Origin: Enterobacter pseudoroggenkampii
GTDB lineage: Bacteria > Pseudomonadota > Gammaproteobacteria > Enterobacterales > Enterobacteriaceae
NCBI RefSeq assembly: GCF_026420145.1
Contig: NZ_JAPMLV010000007.1
Location: 124,001 to 188,000, forward strand
Direction: 5' to 3'
DNA length: 64,000 nucleotides
Below, one piece after another: positions 9,522 through 21,479 of the stretch. The translations under genes and the position numbers were made by a program. The notes beneath the pieces were generated by a model. It was not told the DNA's origin and did not search any database. It saw nothing but the letters and a program-made list of their open reading frames with translations. Within the stretch, counting starts at the first letter, position 1. Each line of letters starts with the position of its first letter.

Positions 9522-9550
9522 TTAGAATCAAGCCATTCGCTTTTTATACT
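9522..9550 (+). promoter_or_regulatory. Candidate ppiA promoter
   Basis: TTAGAA (9522-9527), a 17-base spacer and TATACT (9545-9550) lie 22 bases before the ppiA start and downstream of the CpxR box. The -35 match is poor, as in many activator-dependent promoters. Confidence 0.55.
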
Positions 9551-9562
9551 GCGCTTTGTTAA

Positions 9563-10144
<582 letters not shown>

Positions 10145-10153
10145 TTCTTCTGA

Positions 10154-10175
10154 ACGCGGGCTCTCCTGCCCGCGT
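10154..10175 (+). terminator. GC-rich hairpin after ppiA
   Basis: ACGCGGGC / GCCCGCGT with a TCTCCT loop lies ten bases after the ppiA stop. No T tract follows, so termination strength is uncertain. Confidence 0.45.
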
Positions 10176-10249
10176 GATGTCGCCCTCCCTGCGAAAGCGC
10201 GTTTTGCTGCTTATACTTGTGGCAAACGGACTATTCAGGGAGGCGTTAA

Positions 10250-10834
10250 GTGAAAAAACTCACCGACAAGCAAAAATCCCGTCTCTGGGAACAGCAGCGT
10301 AACGTCAATTTACAGGCCAGTTGTCTCCTTGAAAAAGGTAATGGTCCCTCGGAACCCCACATTGAGACGCTGGAGCTTGGGCCTTCCGCGCCTGGGTTGC
10401 CCCATCTGTGCCTTATTCATCGTCATTTGTACCGCAGCGAGATGAAGCGGGCAGGCGAACTCCGTACCGAGGATATTTTTAAAGGTGATATTCCGTTCTG
10501 CCATTTCGAATACATCGAAAAGATGGGTAACGAGCTGATGGCGGCGCTGGAAAGCGAAAAATATCTTGTGGGTCTTGAGATAGCGGCGTTTGTTGACCGG
10601 GTTAGCCACTATTACTGCGAAATCAACATGCTGCATCCCTTCATGCGCGGCAACGGTATTGCCCAACGCGTGTTCTTCGAGCAATTGGCGCTCCATGCAG
10701 GCTACGCGCTGGACTGGCGCGATATCGATCCCGAGCAGTGGGTGGCGGCTAACCGCAGCGGCGCAACGGGTGATTTATCCGCGCTGAACGCTATCTTTGC
10801 CAAAGTAGTGAGCGAAGCGCGGGAATCTGAGTAG
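10250..10834 (+). CDS. YhfG-Fic fusion (antitoxin-like N-terminus joined to Fic domain)
   Basis: One uninterrupted 194-codon frame, GTG start with GGGAGG about six bases upstream. Residues 1-29 are the N-terminus of YhfG, the small antitoxin of E. coli Fic (MKKLTDKQKSRLWE). From about residue 39 (ETLELGP, GLPHL) the protein follows E. coli Fic to its end. The C-terminal half of YhfG and about the first 44 residues of Fic are missing. The Fic active motif is HPFMRGNGIAQR (129-140): the His and GNG are present, the usual acidic residue is Arg and the first Arg is Ile. The antitoxin motif (S/T)xxxE(G/N) appears as SCLLEK (24-29), with Ser and Glu kept but Lys last. It could be a self-inhibited AMP-transferase or a decaying remnant. 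In E. coli the same position holds separate yhfG and fic. Confidence 0.88.
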   Translation: MKKLTDKQKSRLWEQQRNVNLQASCLLEKGNGPSEPHIETLELGPSAPGLPHLCLIHRHLYRSEMKRAGELRTEDIFKGDIPFCHFEYIEKMGNELMAALESEKYLVGLEIAAFVDRVSHYYCEINMLHPFMRGNGIAQRVFFEQLALHAGYALDWRDIDPEQWVAANRSGATGDLSALNAIFAKVVSEARESE

Positions 10835-10839
10835 AATAG

Positions 10840-10864
10840 GGCGGCATTTTTTTCGGGAGCCGCC
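10840..10864 (+). promoter_or_regulatory. Hairpin at the pabA ribosome binding site
   Basis: GGCGGC (10840-10845) can pair with GCCGCC (10859-10864), which ends one base before the ATG. The ribosome binding sequence CGGGAG falls in the loop and stem edge, so folding could modulate initiation. No ligand or regulator is suggested by the sequence. Confidence 0.4.
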
Positions 10865-11428
10865 ATGATTCTGCTGATTGATAACTACGATTCTTTCACC
10901 TGGAACCTTTACCAGTATTTTTGCGAACTGGGTGCCGAGGTGGTTGTTCGTCGCAACGACGAGATCGATCTCGCCGATATCGAGACGCTGGCTCCACAGA
11001 AAATCGTGATTTCTCCGGGGCCGTGTACGCCCTCGGAGTCGGGTATTTCTCTGGATGTGATCCAGCACTATGCCGGCAGGCTGCCGATCCTGGGCGTCTG
11101 TCTGGGCCATCAGGCGATTGCCCAGGCGTTTGGTGCCACCATCGTGCGCGCCGCCAAAGTGATGCACGGTAAAACCTCGCCGGTCACCCACACGGGCACC
11201 GGAGTGTTCACGGGGCTCAATAATCCGTTAACCGTGACGCGCTACCATTCCCTGGTCATTGACCCGCCGACGCTGCCCGACTGCTTTGAGGTGACGGCCT
11301 GGAGCGATACGCAGGAGATCATGGGGATTCGTCACCGCGAATGGGACCTCGAAGGCGTGCAGTTCCACCCGGAAAGCATCCTCAGCGAGCAGGGCCATGC
11401 GCTGCTGGCAAATTTCCTCCATCGCTGA
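10865..11428 (+). CDS. pabA: Aminodeoxychorismate synthase, glutamine amidotransferase subunit
   Basis: Class I glutamine amidotransferase that gives ammonia to PabB, which makes 4-amino-4-deoxychorismate for folate. The 187 residues equal E. coli PabA. It shows the oxyanion segment ISPGPCTP, the catalytic Cys in GVCLGHQ near residue 79, and the His/Glu pair in QFHPES near the C-terminus. It is 30 bases behind the fic-like gene, as in the E. coli ppiA-yhfG-fic-pabA order, so they may be co-transcribed. A small hairpin (10840-10864) directly abuts the ATG. Confidence 0.97.
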   Translation: MILLIDNYDSFTWNLYQYFCELGAEVVVRRNDEIDLADIETLAPQKIVISPGPCTPSESGISLDVIQHYAGRLPILGVCLGHQAIAQAFGATIVRAAKVMHGKTSPVTHTGTGVFTGLNNPLTVTRYHSLVIDPPTLPDCFEVTAWSDTQEIMGIRHREWDLEGVQFHPESILSEQGHALLANFLHR

Positions 11429-11444
11429 ATAACTGTTGCCTTGC

Positions 11445-11462
11445 TGTGATTTTTTATGCATA
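11445..11462 (+). promoter_or_regulatory. ARG box 1 (ArgR operator) of argD
   Basis: TGTGATTTTTTATGCATA agrees with the ARG box consensus wnTGAATwwwwATTCAnw at 16 of 18 positions by my count. It is followed after exactly 3 bp by a second box, the classic ArgR operator spacing. Confidence 0.75.
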
Positions 11463-11465
11463 TTT

Positions 11466-11483
11466 TGTGATTATATTTTCACA
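11466..11483 (+). promoter_or_regulatory. ARG box 2 (ArgR operator) of argD
   Basis: TGTGATTATATTTTCACA agrees with the ARG box consensus at 16 of 18 positions by my count. Together with box 1 it predicts arginine-dependent repression of argD. Confidence 0.78.
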
Positions 11484-11493
11484 ATCACTGTGA

Positions 11494-14819
<3,326 letters not shown>

Positions 14820-14832
14820 GGGGAGTAGAGAC

Positions 14833-14868
14833 AAAAACGGCGTGACACCTTGCGATGGCACGCCGTTT
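14833..14868 (-). terminator. Rho-independent terminator of crp
   Basis: On the minus strand AAACGGCGTG pairs with CACGCCGTTT and a T tract follows (TTTTTGT). It lies between the crp stop and the yhfK start. Confidence 0.85.
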
Positions 14869-14876
14869 AAGCGGAA

Positions 14877-15509
14877 TTAACGCGTTCCGTAAACCACGAT
14901 GGTTTTACCGTGGGCAGAGATCAGGTTTTGATCTTCCAGCATTTTCAGGATACGACCCACCGTTTCACGAGAGCAACCGACGATCTGACCAATTTCCTGA
15001 CGGGTAATTTTAATTTGCATGCCGTCCGGGTGGGTCATAGCGTCTGGCTGTTTCGCCAGGTTCAGCAGGGTCTGTGCGATACGGCCAGTCACGTCCAGGA
15101 AGGCGAGGTTGCCCACTTTCTCTGAGGTGACCTGCAGACGGCGCGCCATCTGGGAAGAAAGACGCATCAGGATGTCAGGGTTAACCTGAATCAGCTGACG
15201 GAACTTCTTGTAAGAAATTTCAGCCACTTCACATGCTGTCTTTGCACGAACCCAGGCGCTACGTTCCTGGCCCTCTTCAAACAGGCCCAGTTCACCGATG
15301 AAATCGCCCTGGTTCAGATAAGAAAGGATCATCTCTTTCCCTTCTTCATCTTTGATCAGCACTGCCACCGAGCCTTTAACGATGTAATACAACGTTTCCG
15401 CTTTTTCACCCTGGTGAATCAGCGTGCTCTTTGATGGGTACTTATGAATGTGGCAATGAGACAAGAACCATTCGAGAGTCGGGTCTGTTTGCGGTTTGCC
15501 AAGCACCAT
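14877..15509 (-). CDS. crp: cAMP receptor protein (global regulator CRP)
   Basis: Homodimeric cAMP-dependent transcription factor that controls catabolite-sensitive promoters. The 210 residues match E. coli CRP almost completely. The N-terminal two-thirds is the cyclic-nucleotide beta-roll ([18 protein letters not shown] contains the cAMP phosphate-binding residues), followed by a dimer helix and a C-terminal helix-turn-helix ([20 protein letters not shown]). AGAGGAT lies about eight bases before the ATG. Perfect or near CRP sites elsewhere in the window (ppiA, possibly mdc) are candidate targets. Confidence 0.99.
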   Translation of the reverse strand: MVLGKPQTDPTLEWFLSHCHIHKYPSKSTLIHQGEKAETLYYIVKGSVAVLIKDEEGKEMILSYLNQGDFIGELGLFEEGQERSAWVRAKTACEVAEISYKKFRQLIQVNPDILMRLSSQMARRLQVTSEKVGNLAFLDVTGRIAQTLLNLAKQPDAMTHPDGMQIKITRQEIGQIVGCSRETVGRILKMLEDQNLISAHGKTIVVYGTR

Positions 15510-15820
15510 GCGCTGTTATCCTCTGTTATAAGCTGTCACCAGAGTCATCAGATGCATCCGGACTCTGGGGTTGCAATCGAATTCTTACCCATACCCTGGG
15601 AAGTCGGCTACCGTAACGTTTCGCAGCCAGTAAAGTTTGATGTCCTCTGCATACATGTGTAACGTCAATGTATTACTGTAGCATCCAGAGTGTTTTAGCA
15701 TAGCTTTCGCCGCGTGTCTCCTGGTGTCTCGCTTCAGCATGATGCAGGTCGCCTTCCATTGCGAGAAATGTAACGCACGCGTAATCTGTCACCAAAAATG
15801 CAACGTTGGAGTTTAAGAAT
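15510..15820. promoter_or_regulatory. Divergent crp-yhfA intergenic region
   Basis: This 311-base gap contains no gene. The minus strand, read towards crp, resembles my recollection of the E. coli crp upstream region (GATGCTACAGTAATACATTGA, then GTATGCA). I could not place -10/-35 boxes or a convincing full CRP site with confidence. The crp leader hairpin listed separately lies at its left end. Confidence 0.6.
15539..15568 (-). promoter_or_regulatory. Leader hairpin upstream of crp start
   Basis: CCAGAGTC pairs perfectly with GACTCTGG around a 14-base loop, 30 bases before the crp ATG. As recalled, E. coli crp has a similar hairpin at this place with a different loop, which suggests the stem is conserved in the 5' untranslated region. 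Confidence 0.55.
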
Positions 15821-16225
15821 ATGCAAGCGCGCGTGAAATGGGTTGAAGGTTTAACGTTCCTGGGCGAGTCCGCGTCAGGACACCAGATTTTGATGGACGG
15901 TAACTCCGGCGATAAAGCGCCAAGCCCAATGGAAATGGTGCTGATGGCGGCAGGGGGATGCAGCGCCATTGACGTGGTGTCGATTCTGCAAAAAGGTCGT
16001 CATGACGTGACGGATTGTGAGGTTAAACTCACGTCAGAACGTCGCGAAGAGGCGCCACGCCTGTTCACCCATATTAATCTGCACTTTGTGGTCACCGGTA
16101 AAGAGTTGAAGGACGCAGCGGTCTCGCGTGCGGTGGATCTGTCTGCGGAGAAGTACTGCTCTGTGGCGTTAATGCTGGAGAAAGCGGTAAAAATCACGCA
16201 TTCGTATGAAGTGATCGAGGCTTAA
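15821..16225 (+). CDS. yhfA: OsmC-family protein YhfA
   Basis: Small protein of the OsmC/Ohr superfamily (peroxide-metabolising relatives), 134 residues and nearly identical to E. coli YhfA over its length. The motif AAGGCSAIDVV carries the first conserved Cys and EKYCSVALML the second, the positions expected of the redox-active pair. The start at 15821 has GGAG eight bases upstream; the TTG at 15806 lacks homology before Met. It is divergent from crp. The physiological role is not established. Confidence 0.92.
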   Translation: MQARVKWVEGLTFLGESASGHQILMDGNSGDKAPSPMEMVLMAAGGCSAIDVVSILQKGRHDVTDCEVKLTSERREEAPRLFTHINLHFVVTGKELKDAAVSRAVDLSAEKYCSVALMLEKAVKITHSYEVIEA

Positions 16226-16247
16226 TTATTGGGGCATCGTGCGTGTT

Positions 16248-16285
16248 GATGCCCTCACCCTAACCCTCTCCCACAGGGAGAGGGA
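16248..16285 (-). repeat. REP-like extragenic palindrome, copy 2
   Basis: Inverted copy of the 38-bp element at 1785-1822, one mismatch. It sits between the yhfA stop and the prkB stop (convergent genes) and may also act as a transcription or RNA-end element for both. Confidence 0.8.
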
Positions 16286-16291
16286 ACATGT

Positions 16292-17161
16292 TCACGCAAT
16301 CTGCTTCCCTTCCATCAGTCGCTCCACCAGCGGCGTCATGATGAGCTCCATCGCCAGCCCCATTTTTCCGCCCGGCACGACTAACGTATTCATGTGCGAA
16401 ATAAACGAGCCCTGCAGCATGGCCAGTAGCCAGGGGTAATCAATGCCTTCGAGATTGCGGAAATGGATCACCACAAAGCTCTCATCCAGAGACGGGATGC
16501 TTTTGGCCGCAAACGGGTTGGAGGTATCCACCGTCGGCACGCGCTGGAAGTTGATATGGGTGCGGGAGAACTGCGGCGTCAGGAAGTTGATGTAATCTTC
16601 CATGGAGCGCACCACCGAGTCCATCACCGCCTCTCGTGAATGGCCGCGCTCGCTCATGTCGCGCGTCAGCTTCTGGATCCACTCCAGGTTAACGATAGGG
16701 ACCACGCCGACCAGCAGGTCCACGTGGCGCGCCACGTCGTGTTGAGGGGTGACCACGCCACCGTGCAATCCTTCGTAAAACAGTACGTCGGTGGGTTCCG
16801 GCAGCGGTTGCCACGGGGTGAACGTCCCCGGCACCTGATTCCAGGGAACGGCTTCATCATAGGTATGCAGATACTTGCGGGACTGCCCTTTGCCGCTCTG
16901 ACCGTACTCTATAAAGGTTTGTTCCAGCAGGCCGAAGTCATTGGCTTCCGGGCCGAAATAGCTGATGTGTTTACCCAGATCGCGCGCTTTACGGATGGCC
17001 ATATCCATCTCCGGACGCGTGTAGCGGTGAAAGCTGTCGCCTTCGACCTCCGCCGCACGAAGATTCAGCTGGGCGAAAATCTTGCGAAAGGCGAGGCTGG
17101 TGGTGGTGGTTCCCGCACCACTCGACCCCGTAACGGCAATAACCGGATGTCTGGCAGACAT
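16292..17161 (-). CDS. prkB: Phosphoribulokinase-like protein
   Basis: Member of the phosphoribulokinase/uridine kinase P-loop family, 289 residues as in E. coli PrkB. The Walker A motif GSSGAGTTT is at the N-terminus. Enterobacteria have no Calvin cycle, so the true substrate is unknown. The gene follows yheU and yheT on the same strand and is probably the last gene of a yheT-yheU-prkB transcript. A REP-like element lies just after its stop. Confidence 0.93.
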   Translation of the reverse strand: MSARHPVIAVTGSSGAGTTTTSLAFRKIFAQLNLRAAEVEGDSFHRYTRPEMDMAIRKARDLGKHISYFGPEANDFGLLEQTFIEYGQSGKGQSRKYLHTYDEAVPWNQVPGTFTPWQPLPEPTDVLFYEGLHGGVVTPQHDVARHVDLLVGVVPIVNLEWIQKLTRDMSERGHSREAVMDSVVRSMEDYINFLTPQFSRTHINFQRVPTVDTSNPFAAKSIPSLDESFVVIHFRNLEGIDYPWLLAMLQGSFISHMNTLVVPGGKMGLAMELIMTPLVERLMEGKQIA

Positions 17162-17191
17162 AGCAACTCCCTGACTGAAAAGGGTGGAAGA

Positions 17192-17410
17192 TCAGCCGTG
17201 AAACGCGTTGCGGGGCATGATATTGACCGTCTCATGCAGTTCTGACCACACCAGCACCACGTCGCCGCTTTTCAGCTGGCGCTTAACATCGTTGACCTTT
17301 TGCTCAAGCGAGCGTTCCTGTTCACCATAATCGGTGCCTTCGCGTAATACAAAGCTTTCAATCAGATTATCGAGTGTTTCGGGAGCCAGATCCTGCCAGG
17401 GAATAATCAT
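17192..17410 (-). CDS. yheU: UPF0270 protein YheU
   Basis: Small conserved protein of unknown function, 72 residues, the same length as E. coli YheU, with the family's IPWQ start and the [12 protein letters not shown]-terminal segment. Its ATG overlaps the yheT stop by four bases (ATGA), and prkB follows after 30 bases, so the three genes look like one operon. Confidence 0.92.
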   Translation of the reverse strand: MIIPWQDLAPETLDNLIESFVLREGTDYGEQERSLEQKVNDVKRQLKSGDVVLVWSELHETVNIMPRNAFHG

Positions 17411-18429
17411 TTTGCACCGTCCAGATAAGGGGTTAGCCAGTCAGGAATACGCGTCTCAAGCCACATTTTCGGGCGGCGCAGCGTACCGCCGATAAACCCG
17501 ACGTGGCCGCCGTGCTCGGTCAACTGATAGTGAACGTTGTCGGGCAGGAATTCCTGAGCGGGGATCGAGTGATGATCCATAAACGGGTCATCTTTGGCAT
17601 GAATGATCAGCGTCGGCTGCGTGATCTTGCTGAGCAGCGGCATGGCGCTGCACTGACGATAATAGTCAATCGCATCGGCGAAGCCGTGGATTTTCGCGGT
17701 GATCAGGTCGTCGAACTCGCGAATACGGCGCACCTTTTTCAGCTGACGCAGGCTGACCGGCAGGGTATCCGGGTAGGCTTTCAGCTTACGCGCCGCGTTG
17801 GCCTTCAGCAGGTTGAGCAGGTAGCGCTGATAGACGCGGGAAAAGCCTTTATCCATGTGGTAGCTGCACTGCTCCAGCATAAACGGTGCGGAGACAATGA
17901 CGGCGGCATCCAGCGGGACGGTTTCACCCTCTTTGGCTAGCAGGCAGGCCAGCATATTGCCGCCCAGCGAGTAGCCCACCGCGGCGGTCGGCACGGTGCC
18001 AAAGTTGTCCCGCAGCCAGTGTAAAAACCACGTTCCGTCTTCGGTTTCACCCGAGTGATAAATGCGTTTCTGACGATTCGGTTCGCCGCTGCAGCCGCGA
18101 AAATGCATCACCACGCCGAGCCAGCCGCGCGCTTTTGCCGCCTCGATTAACCCGTGTGCATATGGGCTGTGCAGGCTGCCTTCCAGACCGTGAAAGACCA
18201 CCAGACGCGGCTTATGGCGGGCCTGCTCCGGCGCTTCGCTCCAGGCGAGATCCAGAAAATCACCGTCTGGCAGGTCAAGCCGCTGCCAGTGTGGGGTGAA
18301 CTGAACCTTGCGGCGGATCAGTCGCGGCAGCATGGTCTGCAAATGGCGATTGGCCACGCCGCGCATAGGCACGAACTCAGTGCTGTCTTCGGCCGCAATG
18401 TCGAAGTCTGATGGAATGATTTGGGTCAT
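17407..18429 (-). CDS. yheT: Alpha/beta hydrolase YheT
   Basis: Predicted carboxylesterase of the AB-hydrolase 4 family, 340 residues with the ATG at 18429. The nucleophile elbow is GYSLGGN, the acid is in [10 protein letters not shown] and the catalytic His in EHGGHVGF near the C-terminus. The frame continues to 18507, but those residues have no counterpart in E. coli YheT. In E. coli yheT follows yheS directly; here the mdc block separates them, so yheT needs its own promoter, for which TACAAT at 18474-18479 is a candidate. Confidence 0.92.
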   Translation of the reverse strand: MTQIIPSDFDIAAEDSTEFVPMRGVANRHLQTMLPRLIRRKVQFTPHWQRLDLPDGDFLDLAWSEAPEQARHKPRLVVFHGLEGSLHSPYAHGLIEAAKARGWLGVVMHFRGCSGEPNRQKRIYHSGETEDGTWFLHWLRDNFGTVPTAAVGYSLGGNMLACLLAKEGETVPLDAAVIVSAPFMLEQCSYHMDKGFSRVYQRYLLNLLKANAARKLKAYPDTLPVSLRQLKKVRRIREFDDLITAKIHGFADAIDYYRQCSAMPLLSKITQPTLIIHAKDDPFMDHHSIPAQEFLPDNVHYQLTEHGGHVGFIGGTLRRPKMWLETRIPDWLTPYLDGAK

Positions 18430-18473
18430 AAGGGCGATGCTGATTCTTGTCAGAAATTTACGGTACTTTCCGA

Positions 18474-18479
18474 ATTGTA
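18474..18479 (-). promoter_or_regulatory. Candidate -10 box for yheT
   Basis: TACAAT on the minus strand (five of six consensus positions) lies about 45 bases before the yheT start. No good -35 was found at 16-18 bases. Confidence 0.35.
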
Positions 18480-18509
18480 CCCCGTTTAGCCTGGTTTTCC
18501 GAAACATGA

Positions 18510-18525
18510 ACTGATCCCGATCACA
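18510..18525. promoter_or_regulatory. Candidate CRP site between yheT and mdcA
   Basis: ACTGA-TCCCGA-TCACA matches the CRP dyad at eight of ten key positions, with one perfect half-site. It lies between divergent yheT and mdcA and could place malonate use under catabolite control. Confidence 0.45.
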
Positions 18526-18538
18526 AATCTTAACCTTG

Positions 18539-18561
18539 ATTATTACTCTCAGGCTAATGAT
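18539..18561 (+). promoter_or_regulatory. Candidate MdcR (LysR-type) operator
   Basis: A dyad ATTA-N9-TAAT, which contains the LysR-type T-N11-A core, has partly symmetric flanks (AT and AT). It lies about 100 bases before the mdcA start, the usual region for LysR activator sites. Confidence 0.35.
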
Positions 18562-18657
18562 TCCACTCTACGCTTAATTGATGCCTTTCTCACCAGAGCG
18601 CACACTTTACTCAACGTTAAGCAAATCAAAATGATTAGCTGAATCAGGAGGTTAATA

Positions 18658-20313
18658 ATGTTATCTGGGCAAACACCCACCCGGCAATGGAACACGCGAC
18701 GCAGCGAAAAAGCGCGTCGCCTGGCGTCCGTACCGGTGCAGGGCAAGGTACTGCCAACCGGCGATCTTGTCGCCATGCTGGAAAAATTAATCGCGCCTGG
18801 CGACAAGGTCGTTCTGGAAGGTAACAACCAGAAGCAGGCGGATTTCCTTTCCCGCTCGCTGGCCGAAGTGAACCCGCAAATTGTCCACGACCTGCATATG
18901 ATCATGCCGAGCGTCGGCCGCAGCGAGCATCTGGATATCTTCGAGAAAGGCATCGCCCGCAAGCTGGATTTCTCCTTCTCCGGGACGCAGAGCCTGCGAA
19001 TCTCCCAGCTGCTGGAAGATGGTCAGCTCGAAATCGGCGCAATTCACACCTACATCGAACTTTACTCACGTCTCTACGTCGACCTGTCGCCCAACGTGGC
19101 GCTGATTGCCGGCTTTAAAGCCGACCGCAAAGGCAACCTCTACACCGGGGCGAGCACCGAAGATACCCCGGCGCTGGTGGAAGCCGCCGCGTTCCATGAC
19201 GGCATCGTCATCGCGCAGGTGAACGAGCTGGTGGATGACGAGTGTGACCTGCCGCGCGTGGATATTCCGGGCTCGTGGATTGACTTCGTGGTGGTTGCAG
19301 ACAAGCCGTTCTTTATCGAACCGCTGTTCACCCGCGACCCACGCCTCATTAAACAGGAACATATCCTGATGGCGATGATGGCCATCAAAGGCATCTACGC
19401 GGAGCACCAGGTGCAGTCCCTGAACCACGGTATCGGCTTTAACACCGCAGCGATCGAGCTGCTGCTGCCCACCTACGGCGAACAGCTCGGCCTGAAGGGC
19501 AAAATCTGTAAACACTGGACGCTGAACCCCCATCCGACGCTGATCCCCGCCATCGAAAGCGGTTGGGTGGAGAGCGTGCACTGCTTCGGCGGCGAGCTGG
19601 GGATGGAAGAGTACATCCGTGCTCGTCCGGACGTCTTCTTTACCGGTGCCGACGGCTCTATGCGTTCCAACCGTGCCTTCTGCCAGCTGGCAGGTCAGTA
19701 CGCGGTGGATATGTTTATCGGCTCTACGCTGCAGGTTGACGGCTACGCCAACTCCTCAACCGTGACCCGCGGTCGTCTTTCCGGCTTCGGCGGTGCGCCA
19801 AACATGGGCCATGACCCGCACGGTCGCCGCCACGCCACGCCGGCCTGGCTGAACATGATCACCGAGCCGGACCCGATGCAGCGCGGTAAAAAGCTGGTCG
19901 TGCAGATGGTCGAAACCTTCCAGGCAGGCGTGAAGCCAACCTTCGTGGAAAAACTCGATGCCGTAGACGTGGCGAAAGCCTCCGGCATGCCGCTGGCACC
20001 GGTGATGATTTACGGAGATGACGTGACGCACGTGCTGACGGAAGAGGGGATTGCCTACCTCTACCGGGCGAAAGATCTGGAAGAGCGTCGGGCCATGGTT
20101 GCCGCCGTCGCGGGGATCACCGACATCGGCCTGGGCGTGGACGCCAAACGCGTGGCGGAACTGCGCCAGAGCGGCAAGGTTGTGTATCCGGAAGATATGG
20201 GGATTCGCCGCACTGACGCCACCCGCTCTCTGCTGGCTGCGGGCAGCGTGTCTGACCTCGTTGAGTGGTCCGGCGGTTTGTATAACCCACCTGCGAAATT
20301 CCGGAGCTGGTAA
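18658..20313 (+). CDS. mdcA: Malonate decarboxylase alpha subunit (malonate:ACP transferase)
   Basis: Transfers the acyl carrier protein from acetyl-S-ACP to malonate, giving malonyl-S-ACP and acetate, the first step of the biotin-independent malonate decarboxylase cycle. The 551 residues are CoA-transferase-like and match Klebsiella-type MdcA as recalled. An excellent ribosome binding site (AGGAGG) lies six bases before the ATG. It is the first gene of mdcABCDEFGH; its stop overlaps the mdcB start in TAATG. Confidence 0.95.
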   Translation: MLSGQTPTRQWNTRRSEKARRLASVPVQGKVLPTGDLVAMLEKLIAPGDKVVLEGNNQKQADFLSRSLAEVNPQIVHDLHMIMPSVGRSEHLDIFEKGIARKLDFSFSGTQSLRISQLLEDGQLEIGAIHTYIELYSRLYVDLSPNVALIAGFKADRKGNLYTGASTEDTPALVEAAAFHDGIVIAQVNELVDDECDLPRVDIPGSWIDFVVVADKPFFIEPLFTRDPRLIKQEHILMAMMAIKGIYAEHQVQSLNHGIGFNTAAIELLLPTYGEQLGLKGKICKHWTLNPHPTLIPAIESGWVESVHCFGGELGMEEYIRARPDVFFTGADGSMRSNRAFCQLAGQYAVDMFIGSTLQVDGYANSSTVTRGRLSGFGGAPNMGHDPHGRRHATPAWLNMITEPDPMQRGKKLVVQMVETFQAGVKPTFVEKLDAVDVAKASGMPLAPVMIYGDDVTHVLTEEGIAYLYRAKDLEERRAMVAAVAGITDIGLGVDAKRVAELRQSGKVVYPEDMGIRRTDATRSLLAAGSVSDLVEWSGGLYNPPAKFRSW

Positions 20314-21170
20314 TGAAGCTTCTCCCCCAGATTCAGGTTGAAGGCGGTGCCGAATGGCTGGCGCGAACCGCCACGCAGTGTCTGATTGACGAAGCACGTT
20401 TAAGCCCGAAACCCGGTCTGGTGGACAGTCGGGGGAACGGCGCGCACCACGATTTATCCCTTGCGCTGATGGAGCGCTCGGCGCACAGCCTGACCTCCAC
20501 GTTTCAGGCGCTGGCGCAGCAAAGCTGGCAGCGTCCGGCAGATATCGCACTTCGGCAAACCGTCGGGCGACTCGGTCGCGAAGGCGAGCAGCAAATGATG
20601 GCCGCAACCGGTGGCGTAAACACCCATCGCGGCGCGATTTGGGCGCTGGGGCTGCTGGTCAGCGCGGTGGCGATGCTCGGCGGTGATGCCAGGGCGCAAG
20701 ATGTCGCCCGCACCGCCGCGCAGCTGGCAAAGCTGCCGGATGATGCGGCGCCGAAGGTGTTCAGTAAAGGCCTGCGCGCCACGCACCGTTACCGCGTGCC
20801 GGGCGCGCGTGAAGAGGCGCAGCAGGCGTTTCCGCACGTTATGCAGCGTGCGCTGCCGCAGCTTCGTCTGAGCCGCCTCAACGGCAGCAGCGAAACGCAC
20901 GCCAGGCTCGACGCGCTGATGGCCATCATGACCTCACTCACCGACACCTGCGTGCTGTCACGTGCCGGAATGGAAGGGCTTGACGCCATGCAGGACGGTG
21001 CCCGTGCGGTGCTGAATACCGGCGGCTGCGCAACGCCTGCGGGCCAGCAGGCGCTGGCCAGGTTAGACCGTCAGATGCTGGCGCTCAACGCCTCACCGGG
21101 CGGCGCTGCCGACCTGCTTGCCGCCACGCTGTTTCTCGACCGCATCGAAACGCCAAATTCAAAGCATTAA
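20313..21170 (+). CDS. mdcB: Triphosphoribosyl-dephospho-CoA synthase
   Basis: CitG-family enzyme that makes 2'-(5''-triphosphoribosyl)-3'-dephospho-CoA from dephospho-CoA and ATP, the precursor of the ACP prosthetic group. It has 285 residues with the family motifs SPKPGLVD and NGAHHD near the N-terminus and GGVNTHRGAIW in the middle. The ATG overlaps the mdcA stop by one base, so translation is likely coupled. It works together with MdcG, which attaches the group to MdcC. Confidence 0.93.
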   Translation: MKLLPQIQVEGGAEWLARTATQCLIDEARLSPKPGLVDSRGNGAHHDLSLALMERSAHSLTSTFQALAQQSWQRPADIALRQTVGRLGREGEQQMMAATGGVNTHRGAIWALGLLVSAVAMLGGDARAQDVARTAAQLAKLPDDAAPKVFSKGLRATHRYRVPGAREEAQQAFPHVMQRALPQLRLSRLNGSSETHARLDALMAIMTSLTDTCVLSRAGMEGLDAMQDGARAVLNTGGCATPAGQQALARLDRQMLALNASPGGAADLLAATLFLDRIETPNSKH

Positions 21171-21179
21171 GAGGATGTT

Positions 21180-21479
21180 ATGGAAAAAATCACATTGACC
21201 GTGCCAGCCAGCCGCGCGTTAAGCGGCAGGGCGCTGGCAGGGGTAGTTGGTTCCGGGGATATGGAGGTGCTCTTCACCGCCGAACCGGGCCAGACGCTAA
21301 CCATTGATATCACCACCTCCGTGGACAACAGCCGGGGTCGCTGGGAGGCGCTGTTCAACCGTCTGCAAACCGTCAGCAGCCTGCCCGCAGGGAAGTTGAC
21401 CATCCACGACTTCGGCGCGACGCCGGGCGTGGCGCGCATTCGTATCGAACAGGTTTTTGAGGGGGTGAGCCATGCGTGA
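21180..21479 (+). CDS. mdcC: Malonate decarboxylase acyl carrier protein (delta subunit)
   Basis: Small acyl carrier protein (99 residues) that carries acetyl and malonyl groups as thioesters on a phosphoribosyl-dephospho-CoA arm. The attachment serine is expected at Ser25 in GSGDMEV, as described for Klebsiella MdcC. AAGAGGA lies before the ATG. The last 8 bp overlap mdcD, consistent with coupled synthesis of the subunits. Confidence 0.93.
   Translation: MEKITLTVPASRALSGRALAGVVGSGDMEVLFTAEPGQTLTIDITTSVDNSRGRWEALFNRLQTVSSLPAGKLTIHDFGATPGVARIRIEQVFEGVSHA

Noticed and set aside
15660..15800. CRP sites in the crp-yhfA gap
   Set aside because: TGTAACGTCAATGTATTACT and ATGTAACGCACGCGTAATC were considered, but neither keeps both half-sites at the right spacing.
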